Shown piece by piece: positions 12,930-20,147 of a stretch of DNA of 29,925 nucleotides. The translations under genes were made by a program, and so were the position numbers. The notes under the pieces were generated by a model. It did no database searches. It was not told the origin of the DNA and saw nothing but the letters and a program-made list of their open reading frames with translations. The stretch is from Pelotomaculum sp. UBA3103 (GTDB taxonomy: Bacteria; Bacillota; Desulfotomaculia; Desulfotomaculales; Pelotomaculaceae). The stretch spans positions 1 to 29,925 of the forward strand of contig DFAP01000019.1 in assembly GCA_002365855.1 (NCBI GenBank), read 5' to 3'. Positions within the stretch are counted from its first letter, which is position 1. Each line of letters starts with the position of its first letter.

Positions 12930-15353
12930 GTGAGAGTATCTTATAAATGGCTGCAGGAATTTGTTGATATAGATATATCCCCGCAGGAGTTGGCGGATCG
13001 CCTTACCCTGGCAGGAATAACTGTTGAAGGTGTTATTGAACTGGGAAAAGGTATCGAAAAAGTGGTCACAGGCAGGATTGAATCGCTCGCGACCCACCCT
13101 AACGCTGACAAACTTATGGTGTCATCCGTCAATGTTGGGACAGAAAATCTGCAGATAATAACCGCAGCCACCAACGTGCGGGAGGGAGATGTCATTCCTG
13201 TTGCCATTGAAGGGGCCAGGTTGGCCAGCGGTCTTGTCATTAAAAAGGCGAAGCTTAGAGGGGTGGAATCAAGAGGGATGATGTGCTCCGGACAGGAGTT
13301 GGGGATTGATCCCAAAACCATGGCTTCCGAGCAGGCCCATGGCATAATGATCCTGCCCCCGGGCACTGCCCTGGGTAAAGACGCTAAAGAAATCCTGGGA
13401 CTTGATGATTTCATCCTGGAACTGGACCTTACCCCGAACCGTGGGGATTGCCTTTCTATAATCGGTGTCGCCCGTGAGGCTGCCGCCCTTTTGGGGAGGT
13501 CGCTGAAGCAGGTTCAGCCGCGTTTTTCTGAACTGCCGGAAAGGATAGATGGGTTGTTCCGCGTTGACATATCGGACGTTGACTTGTGCCGGCGCTTTTC
13601 GGGCAGGCTGATCAAAAATGTTCATGTTGGCCGTTCGCCGCTTTGGATGCAGCAGCGTCTTCGCTCAGCTGGAATCAGGCCAATCAACAATATCGTTGAT
13701 GTTACTAATTATGTCATGCTCGAACTGGGCCAGCCCATGCATGCTTTTGACTACAATTTGCTTAAAGACGGGCATATTATTGTCCGCAGGTCCAGAAAAG
13801 GGGAGAAAATTGTCTCCCTGGACGGCAGTGAGCGCTCTCTCACTCCCGATATGCTGGTAATTGCTGACCCCTCGGGTCCGGTAGGTATAGCCGGAGTAAT
13901 GGGTGGACTTGCCACCGAGGTAACCGAAAAATCAGTCTCAATTTTACTTGAGTCCGCTTTTTTTAATCCAATCAGCATCCGTAGAACATCAAAGTCCCTG
14001 GGCCTTCGTTCTGAAGCTTCTCTGCGTTTTGAAAAAGGAATAGACATAGGCGGGTGCGCCAGGGCGGCCGACCGGGCCGCACAGCTGATCGCGGATATGG
14101 GAGCGGGAGACGTGGTATCCGGCATAGTGGACAATGTCCCGCTGCCCATACAGGAGCGGACGGTTACGTTCAGGCCGACCCGGGCTACCTACGTGCTGGG
14201 GGTGGAAATATCAGGAGATGAAGCCTTAAGGATCCTGAAAAGCCTTAATTTTTCTGTACAGGATTCAGGTGAAAACATGCTGGTAACCGTTCCCACTTAC
14301 CGGGTAGATGTAAACTTGGAAGTCGACCTGATAGAAGAAATTGCGAGAATGTATGGTTACAACCGGGTGCCTGATACCCTGCCATTCGGTCAGTCTACCC
14401 GGGGTCTTAAAACAAGGCAGCAGTCATTCATTGAAAAGATCCGCTGCGTCCTGGCGGAGGCCGGCCTGTACGAAGTAGTAACCTACAGCTTTATCAGCCC
14501 CAGGGTTTTTGATAATTTAAACCTGCCTGCGAAGAGCACGCTTAGGAATACCATTAAAGTAACTAATCCCCTGAGCGAAGAACAGTCTGTGATGCGCACC
14601 ATATTGCTTCCTGGCCTGATCGAGGTACTGTCCAGAAATTACAGCCGCCAGGTCCGGGATGGGGCCATTTTTGAGATCGGTCGTATCTTTTATCCCCAGG
14701 CTGAAGGACACATTCCGGATGAGCGCCCGGTGCTCTCCGGGGCGGTGATGGGGAGTTCGTCCGCCAGCTGGAACAGGAAGCCATTTGAGATGGATTTTTA
14801 TTACTTGAAGGGCGTACTGGAAAAACTATTTAGAAACCTAGGGACCGGAGAAATAGAATTTCGCTCGGATACAGCTCACACCAGTTTTCACCCGGGACGG
14901 ACCGCTTCACTGGAAGCAGGGGGGGAAAGGCTGGGAATACTCGGCGAACTGCATCCTGACGTGGCCGAGAATTTCGGGCTGCCGGAGAAGGTTACGGCTT
15001 TTGAAATAGATCTAAACATCCTTATGGCTGCTTCCGGCAGACCTGTATCCTATATTAATCTGCCAAGGTTTCCCGGTGTAGAGCGTGATATGGCGATTAT
15101 CGTCCAGCAGGGGATTCCTTCTTCTGAAATCTTTAATGTCATCAGGCTAGCCGGGGGAGAACTGCTGCGTTCTATTCAGCTGTTTGATATTTATCGTGGG
15201 GCACAGGTTCCAGAGGGATTTCAAAGCATGGCTTTTTCAATGAAATTCCAGGCTGAAGACCGCACCCTTACTGATGCGGAGGTTTCAGAGAGAACAGAAG
15301 CTATTTCCAGAGACCTCGCTCATAAATTCAATGTTGAACTGCGGGTTAAATAA
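12930..15353 (+). CDS. pheT: Phenylalanine--tRNA ligase beta subunit
   Basis: An 807-residue subunit of normal length, needed for tRNA binding and for editing Tyr-tRNA-Phe. Order: an N-terminal stretch with MRVSYKWLQEFVDI; an EMAP-like tRNA-binding domain (about 40-150, VTGRIESLATHPNADKL); the B3/B4 editing domain (about 205-380, with NIVDVTNYVMLELGQPMHAFD); B5 (about 400-475); a catalytic-like core; and a C-terminal FDX-ACB anticodon domain (about 713-807, from YINLPRFPGVERDMAIIV). GTG start at 12930, after AGGAGG. It should share the T-box-controlled transcript of pheS. Its stop is three bases from the stop of the convergent slipin gene, and no separate terminator fits between them. Confidence 0.97.
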   Translation: MRVSYKWLQEFVDIDISPQELADRLTLAGITVEGVIELGKGIEKVVTGRIESLATHPNADKLMVSSVNVGTENLQIITAATNVREGDVIPVAIEGARLASGLVIKKAKLRGVESRGMMCSGQELGIDPKTMASEQAHGIMILPPGTALGKDAKEILGLDDFILELDLTPNRGDCLSIIGVAREAAALLGRSLKQVQPRFSELPERIDGLFRVDISDVDLCRRFSGRLIKNVHVGRSPLWMQQRLRSAGIRPINNIVDVTNYVMLELGQPMHAFDYNLLKDGHIIVRRSRKGEKIVSLDGSERSLTPDMLVIADPSGPVGIAGVMGGLATEVTEKSVSILLESAFFNPISIRRTSKSLGLRSEASLRFEKGIDIGGCARAADRAAQLIADMGAGDVVSGIVDNVPLPIQERTVTFRPTRATYVLGVEISGDEALRILKSLNFSVQDSGENMLVTVPTYRVDVNLEVDLIEEIARMYGYNRVPDTLPFGQSTRGLKTRQQSFIEKIRCVLAEAGLYEVVTYSFISPRVFDNLNLPAKSTLRNTIKVTNPLSEEQSVMRTILLPGLIEVLSRNYSRQVRDGAIFEIGRIFYPQAEGHIPDERPVLSGAVMGSSSASWNRKPFEMDFYYLKGVLEKLFRNLGTGEIEFRSDTAHTSFHPGRTASLEAGGERLGILGELHPDVAENFGLPEKVTAFEIDLNILMAASGRPVSYINLPRFPGVERDMAIIVQQGIPSSEIFNVIRLAGGELLRSIQLFDIYRGAQVPEGFQSMAFSMKFQAEDRTLTDAEVSERTEAISRDLAHKFNVELRVK

Positions 15354-15356
15354 TTA

Positions 15357-16166
15357 CTATTTTTGTGAACATGAATCACACAGGTTCCTTTTAATTTCTT
15401 CTGACCGGGCCTGAAAAAAAGTCATAATCTCCATAGGCATTGGAAAAATGATCGTGCTGTTTTTTTCTACTGAAACTTCCGTGAGGGTCTGAAGCATACG
15501 AAGCATAAGGCCCGAGGGGTTCTGGCTGATCACCGAGGCTGCTTCCAATATTTTCTGTGAAGCCTGGTATTCTCCCTCGGCTGAAATAATCTTAGCCCGT
15601 CGCTCGCGTTCAGCTTCAGCCTGCTTGGCCATAGCCCGCTTCATTCCTTCCGGCAGGTCAACCGATTTTATTTCCACCGCTTTTACCTGTATCCCCCATG
15701 TTTCTGTAGACTTGTCCAGTTCCTCTTTGAGAACCTTGCTTAACTTGTCTCTTTCCGAAAGCATGTCGTCGAGGTCATTCGAGCCAAGTACGGATCTGAG
15801 CAGGGTCTGCGCCAGCAGTGTGGTTGCCTGCCGGAAGTTTTCCACATGAAGTACAGACATTTCCGGGTTGGAAACCTGGAAATAAACAACTGCGTTAATA
15901 GAAACCGGCACGTTGTCTCTGGTGATAATATCCTGTCCCGAGACATCGATAGTGGCGATCCTCAGGTCTACGTAAAGCGTGCGGTCAATGCCGTAAGGCA
16001 GAACCACCTGCAAGCCCGGTTCCAGAACACGTACGAAGCGACCAAAGCGCAGCAGCACAGCTCTCTGATACTGGTTGACAATCCTTATGGAAGTGGGCAG
16101 CGCAGTAACCACCAATACCCCTAAAAGAATGATAAAAAAATTTTTTGAAAAGAAAAACTCCGTCAT
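15357..16166 (-). CDS. Slipin/stomatin-like SPFH (band 7) membrane protein
   Basis: A 269-residue SPFH protein, anchored by one N-terminal hydrophobic helix (about residues 8-27). The band 7 domain follows from SIRIVNQYQRAVLLRFGRFVRVLEPGLQVVLP to EIKSVDLPEGMKRAMAKQAEAERERRAKIISAEGE (about 27-210). A helical region (about 190-225) probably drives oligomer formation. Slipins scaffold membrane microdomains or regulate membrane proteases, often with an NfeD partner; none is nearby. ATG start at 16166, seven bases after GAGGTG. The extreme C-terminus is unusual in having a CDSC pair. The gene is the only minus-strand gene between ytxC and mutS2 and interrupts an otherwise co-directional block. Confidence 0.93.
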   Translation of the reverse strand: MTEFFFSKNFFIILLGVLVVTALPTSIRIVNQYQRAVLLRFGRFVRVLEPGLQVVLPYGIDRTLYVDLRIATIDVSGQDIITRDNVPVSINAVVYFQVSNPEMSVLHVENFRQATTLLAQTLLRSVLGSNDLDDMLSERDKLSKVLKEELDKSTETWGIQVKAVEIKSVDLPEGMKRAMAKQAEAERERRAKIISAEGEYQASQKILEAASVISQNPSGLMLRMLQTLTEVSVEKNSTIIFPMPMEIMTFFQARSEEIKRNLCDSCSQK

Positions 16167-16340
16167 TTATAACACCTCAATGAAAATAAATTTTTGGGTC
16201 ATTTCTCTAGAGCTGTGAGCTAATCCTGCATAAGCCGGGCTACTCTTTTTTAAAATATATGAAAATATTGGCTGTATCTGCAGGAAAAATAAAGAATCAT
16301 GACGAAATATGATAAAATTATTGACCTGGTGGGGGTTATT

Positions 16341-16616
16341 ATGGCTGAGCAGGTATCTAGGGTGGAAGTGGAGATCTTCGGCGAGTATTATACTCTAAAG
16401 GGAGACCTGTCGCCGGAGGAGATGTTATTGCTGGCTCAATATGTCAACCGGAAAATGGCGCAGCTGGCGGGCCGCAACTCCCAGTTATCCAGAACCCAAA
16501 CGGCCGTACTGGCCGCCCTCAACATAGCGGAAGAGCTGCAGAAACTCCAGGAAGAACACGACATCCTGGTGAAGATGCTGGAACCCGAAAAGAAGCATAA
16601 AAAGACTCATGAATAA
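16341..16616 (+). CDS. zapA: Cell division protein ZapA
   Basis: A 91-residue protein that binds FtsZ and promotes Z-ring bundling. I chose ATG 16341 because GGTGGGGG precedes it by about six bases and the family begins at this point. The upstream in-frame ATG 16299 has no ribosome binding site. The N-terminal beta hairpin reads VSRVEVEIFGEYYTLKG; the helix SPEEMLLLAQYVNRKMAQLAGRN follows, and the long C-terminal helix (about 55-85) forms the dimer coiled coil. The stop codon lies inside a perfect hairpin. In many Firmicutes zapA sits between pheT and mutS2, as it does here. Confidence 0.93.
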   Translation: MAEQVSRVEVEIFGEYYTLKGDLSPEEMLLLAQYVNRKMAQLAGRNSQLSRTQTAVLAALNIAEELQKLQEEHDILVKMLEPEKKHKKTHE

Positions 16617-16640
16617 AGATTCATGAGTCTTTATAAGTTT
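16601..16640 (+). terminator. Hairpin at the end of zapA
   Basis: AAAGACTCATGAAT (16601-16614) pairs perfectly over 14 bases with ATTCATGAGTCTTT (16619-16632) around AAAG, followed by ATAAGTTTT. The stop codon of zapA is in the stem. The T-tract is weak, so it may act as a terminator or as a 3'-end stabiliser. Confidence 0.65.
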
Positions 16641-16742
16641 TAAGAGTAATTATGTTTTCGTCTGCATGCGGCTTTGGGGGACTCTAGTAATTGCTAATAC
16701 TATTTTAGGGAATATTACTACCAGAAACGGGGCTGTCATTGA

Positions 16743-18452
16743 ATGCGTAATGTAGAAGTAGCCTGGGTTTTTCAGGAACTGGCAGATTTGCTTGAGCTAA
16801 AAGGCGAGGAGTTTTTTAAAATCCGGGCTTATAAAAACGCTTCAAGGATCCTGGCCGGTTTAGAAGAGCCATTGGAAGATATATGGAAAAGTGGCCGGTT
16901 AGAAAAAATTCCTGGTATCGGCAGGAACATTGCCGCCAAGGTAGCTGAAATTCTCAGCACCGGGCGCCTGAAAAAGCATGAGGAGTTATTAAAGGAAGTC
17001 CCTCTGGGGCTTTTGGACATTATGTCCCTGCCCGGCATCGGACCGAAAAAGGCCGGCATGATTTATGAGAGACTTGGGGTATTCAGCCTGGACGGTCTTG
17101 CCAGAGCTGCCAAGGAAGGCCGCGTCCGGGACCTGCCTGGGATGAGCGGTAAAAGTGAAAAGGAAATAATCAGGTATATAGAGTTAAAAAAAGACCGTGG
17201 TGGCCGTGTTCTGCTGGCAATGGCCAGGGACCTGTTTATGGAGCTTTCAGACTACATAAAAATGCTCCCGGGGGTAGTCAGAGTAGAAGTTGGGGGCAGT
17301 GTGCGCCGGTGGCAGGAAACAGTAGGTGACATCGACCTGGTTGCTGCGGCGTCCGACCCCCAATCGGTCTTTGACGCTGTCGCTACGCATCCCCGGGTAC
17401 GGGAAGTAGTTGAGAAAGACCAGAGCCGTGCCAGGTTTCAAACATACTGGGGCATTACCGTGGACCTGGAGGTCGTCCCGGAAGAAGCCTTTGTACCGGC
17501 GCTGTTTTTCTGTACCGGCAGCCATGCGCATCTCCGGCGGCTGCAGTCTTTTTTGGCGGGAAAAGGGGCCAATCTTGACCCGGCCTCCATTGCAAATGTA
17601 TGTAGAGAGCCTCTTGGTGATGAGCGTGAGGTGTATGCATCAATAGGACTGCCTTATATCCCTCCGGAACTCAGGGAGGACCGGGGTGAGGTGGAAGCCG
17701 CTTCAGAGCACAGGCTTCCTGACCTGCTGGAACTTGGTGATATCAAAGGAGACCTGCACATTCACACCAGCTGGAGTGACGGGCTGTGCACCATTGAACA
17801 GGTTGTGGCGCGGGCCAGGCAAAAGGGCTACGAGTATATTGCTGTAACCGACCACTCCCAAAGTCTAAAAATTGCAAAGGGTCTCTCATTAAACAGGCTT
17901 AAAGAACAGCACCATGAAGTCATGTCGTTAAATAAAAAACTGGATAATTTTCGAGTTTTTACAGGCATTGAGGTTGATATCCTGCCTAAAGGAGGATTGG
18001 ATTGTCCTGACAATATTTTAAAGGAGGTTGACCTGGTGGTGGCGTCGGTCCACAGTGCTTTCAGGCAGGACAGTGAGACTATGACAGCCCGGATCATCTC
18101 GGCGGTAGAAAATAAAAACGTGGATATTATCGGGCATCTCACCGGGCGCCTGATTACCAGGAGGGAAGGGTATGCGCTGGATCTTGAAAGGGTGTTGGAA
18201 GCCGCTGCCAGCTGTGATACGATATTAGAGATTAACTCTTCACCCGCCCGCCTTGACCTGAACGACGTCAATGCCCGCATGGCAAAGGAAAAAGGACTTA
18301 AGGTGGCCATAAATACCGATGCCCATGACTTGAAGAGAATGGACGAAATGGTATACGGCGTAGCGGTTGCGCGGCGGGCCTGGCTTGAGACGGAGGATGT
18401 GGTCAATACCCTGTCCGCTGGGGCGCTGGTAAAGTATTTAAAAGATAAATAA
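16743..18452 (+). CDS. polX: DNA polymerase X with PHP exonuclease domain
   Basis: A 569-residue repair polymerase combining gap-filling synthesis with a Mn2+-dependent 3'-5' exonuclease. Helix-hairpin-helix segments occupy about residues 45-135 (KIPGIGRNIAAK, SLPGIGPKKA, DLPGMSGKSEKE). The Pol beta palm has GGSVRRWQETVGDIDLV (catalytic Asp pair near 197 and 199) and the third carboxylate in WGITVDLEVV. The PHP domain (about 335-569) keeps DLHIHTSWSDG, VTDHSQS, GIEVDIL, VVASVHS and INTDAHD, so the metal ligands look complete. ATG start at 16743 has only a weak ACGGGG, but the protein begins where the family does. The gene is followed after 35 bases by a DNA glycosylase gene, a sensible base-excision repair partner. 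Confidence 0.95.
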   Translation: MRNVEVAWVFQELADLLELKGEEFFKIRAYKNASRILAGLEEPLEDIWKSGRLEKIPGIGRNIAAKVAEILSTGRLKKHEELLKEVPLGLLDIMSLPGIGPKKAGMIYERLGVFSLDGLARAAKEGRVRDLPGMSGKSEKEIIRYIELKKDRGGRVLLAMARDLFMELSDYIKMLPGVVRVEVGGSVRRWQETVGDIDLVAAASDPQSVFDAVATHPRVREVVEKDQSRARFQTYWGITVDLEVVPEEAFVPALFFCTGSHAHLRRLQSFLAGKGANLDPASIANVCREPLGDEREVYASIGLPYIPPELREDRGEVEAASEHRLPDLLELGDIKGDLHIHTSWSDGLCTIEQVVARARQKGYEYIAVTDHSQSLKIAKGLSLNRLKEQHHEVMSLNKKLDNFRVFTGIEVDILPKGGLDCPDNILKEVDLVVASVHSAFRQDSETMTARIISAVENKNVDIIGHLTGRLITRREGYALDLERVLEAAASCDTILEINSSPARLDLNDVNARMAKEKGLKVAINTDAHDLKRMDEMVYGVAVARRAWLETEDVVNTLSAGALVKYLKDK

Positions 18453-18487
18453 GCTCCAGCAGGTGTTTATTGTGAAGGATATTGAAA

Positions 18488-19087
18488 ATGACAAATAATT
18501 TTAATACCTATAGGGAGCAAATCCTTCCCCGTTCTTTTTACGACAGAGACACTGTTGCTGTTGCCAGGGAGCTGCTGGGGAAGACGCTCGTCCACCATTC
18601 TCCGGAGGGAGTTGCGGCCGGCAGGATAGTGGAGACGGAAGCCTATCTCCAGGGAGATCCGGCCTGTCATGCTTCGCGCGGTATGACCACCCGCAACCGG
18701 GTCATGTTCGGGCCGCCCGGGCATGCCTACGTTTACTTTATCTACGGCATGTATTATTGTTTTAACGCGGTGTCAGCCCCCGGAGGGATTGGTGAGGCGG
18801 TTTTAATCCGGGCTTTGGAGCCGGTTGAGGGTATCCACCTGATGCGTACCCGGCGTTGCCGTGAACGGCTGACGGAATTGTGCAGCGGTCCGGCAAGGCT
18901 GGTGCAGGCAATGGGGATCACCCTGCATCAAAACGGCTCCGACCTCACCTCGGGACCTTTGTACATTAGTGGTGGAAGCGGGTCAGGAGGAAAAATAATA
19001 ACTACGCGCAGGATAGGGATCAAGGCGGGCGCCGAACTGCCTTTGAGGTTTTACCTGGAGGACAGTCTTTTTTTATCAAGGAGATAA
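18488..19087 (+). CDS. DNA-3-methyladenine glycosylase (AAG/MPG family)
   Basis: A 199-residue monofunctional glycosylase that removes alkylated or deaminated purines, starting base-excision repair. The active-site segment [21 protein letters not shown] (about residues 38-58, with the catalytic Glu in VETEAY) and [21 protein letters not shown] (about 67-87) are diagnostic. [10 protein letters not shown] and the [11 protein letters not shown] segment follow. I chose ATG 18488, eight bases after GAAGGA; the TTG two codons earlier is too close to that site. It is closely coupled to polX. A 10-position hairpin with one mismatch after the stop (19092-19118) lacks a T-tract. Confidence 0.93.
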   Translation: MTNNFNTYREQILPRSFYDRDTVAVARELLGKTLVHHSPEGVAAGRIVETEAYLQGDPACHASRGMTTRNRVMFGPPGHAYVYFIYGMYYCFNAVSAPGGIGEAVLIRALEPVEGIHLMRTRRCRERLTELCSGPARLVQAMGITLHQNGSDLTSGPLYISGGSGSGGKIITTRRIGIKAGAELPLRFYLEDSLFLSRR

Positions 19088-19184
19088 GCTCCTGAAATGC
19101 TTTTTAAGGCACTTCAGGTTATTGACAAACATATCAACGGTTCTGGTGTTTGACCTAACCACATTTGACGAGGAGTGATTTAGC

Positions 19185-20141
19185 ATGAAAATCAAGGAAA
19201 TTTACGAACTGGCGATTGAAAAGGGCATTGAAAAAGACCCTCGCACAAAAGAATCGGTGCTAAAGCTTCTGGAGAAGGAAAAGAAGCTTTACGATGAATT
19301 GAAAGAGGACGAAAAAAAGGAATATGACCAGGATAAATTATTTAACCCGTACAGCGATTCCAGGGTTCTTTTTGGTGACCTGGATAAGGATGTTTCCAGG
19401 GTTCTGGCCGGGATCGACATGGAAACGGGGGAAGTGCTTTTAGCCGATCGTCTCTCAAGCGCGGGCAGGAAGATTGACCTGATTATAGCCCACCACCCGG
19501 AAGGAAAAGCAATGTCGGCGCTCTATCAGGTTATGAAACTGCAGGAGGATATGCTGGCCAGGGTCGGTGTTCCCATCAATGTCGCGGAAGGGATCATGGC
19601 ATCACGGATCAATGATGTTAAGTTAGGTCTGATGCCGTTGAACCATAACCGCGCGGTTGATGCTGCCAGGGTCCTTGACCTGCCCCTGATGTGCATACAT
19701 ACCCCTGCGGACAACCAGGTAAATGATTTTCTTCAGAAACTGATGGATGAGAAGAAACCAGATACTATGGGAGATGTCATCAAGATCTTAAAGAGCATAC
19801 CGGAATATGCCAGGGCCGTTGAATACAACGCCGGACCGACTATAGTTATCGGCAGCAAGGAAAGACGGGCAGGGAAAATTATGGTTGATATGACCGGAGG
19901 CACGAGCGGCTCAGAAGACGCATACGCCAAACTGGCTGTGGCCGGGGTTGGTACCCTGGTTGTGATGCACATAGGTGAGAAACACCGTAAAGAGGCAGAA
20001 AAAAACCATATCAATGTAATCATCGCCGGACACATGGCCAGCGACTCTCTAGGGCTGAACCTTGTTCTGGACGAGCTGGCGCAAAGAGGTATAGAGGTTA
20101 TTCCCTGCGCCGGCCTGCTGAGGTGTGAGCGGAAGGAGTAA
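19185..20141 (+). CDS. NIF3/DUF34-like metal-binding protein
   Basis: A 318-residue member of the NGG1p-interacting factor 3 (NIF3-like, DUF34) family, whose biochemical function is unresolved; members hold a dinuclear metal centre. An N-terminal charged helical region (about 1-60, with KEKKLYDELKEDEKKEYDQ) is an extension compared with short NIF3 proteins. Metal-site motifs are AHHPEG (H103, H104) and MHIGEKHRKEAEKNHINVIIAGHMASDSLGLN (about 264-295). MVDMTGGTSGSEDAYAKLAVAGVGTLV matches the central conserved strand-helix unit. ATG start at 19185 after GAGGAGTG. A TTGACA at 19123-19128 has no good -10 partner. The U32 gene starts six bases downstream, so the pair is surely co-transcribed. Confidence 0.85.
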   Translation: MKIKEIYELAIEKGIEKDPRTKESVLKLLEKEKKLYDELKEDEKKEYDQDKLFNPYSDSRVLFGDLDKDVSRVLAGIDMETGEVLLADRLSSAGRKIDLIIAHHPEGKAMSALYQVMKLQEDMLARVGVPINVAEGIMASRINDVKLGLMPLNHNRAVDAARVLDLPLMCIHTPADNQVNDFLQKLMDEKKPDTMGDVIKILKSIPEYARAVEYNAGPTIVIGSKERRAGKIMVDMTGGTSGSEDAYAKLAVAGVGTLVVMHIGEKHRKEAEKNHINVIIAGHMASDSLGLNLVLDELAQRGIEVIPCAGLLRCERKE

Positions 20142-20147
20142 CCAACC

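Noticed and set aside
17828..18406. 192-codon minus-strand frame over the PHP domain of polX
   Set aside because: The polX frame is fully conserved here; this is a shadow created by codon bias.
19092..19118. Possible terminator after the DNA glycosylase gene
   Set aside because: The stem CCTGAAATGC/GCACTTCAGG has a mismatch and no T-tract, and the genes around it look co-transcribed; too weak to call.
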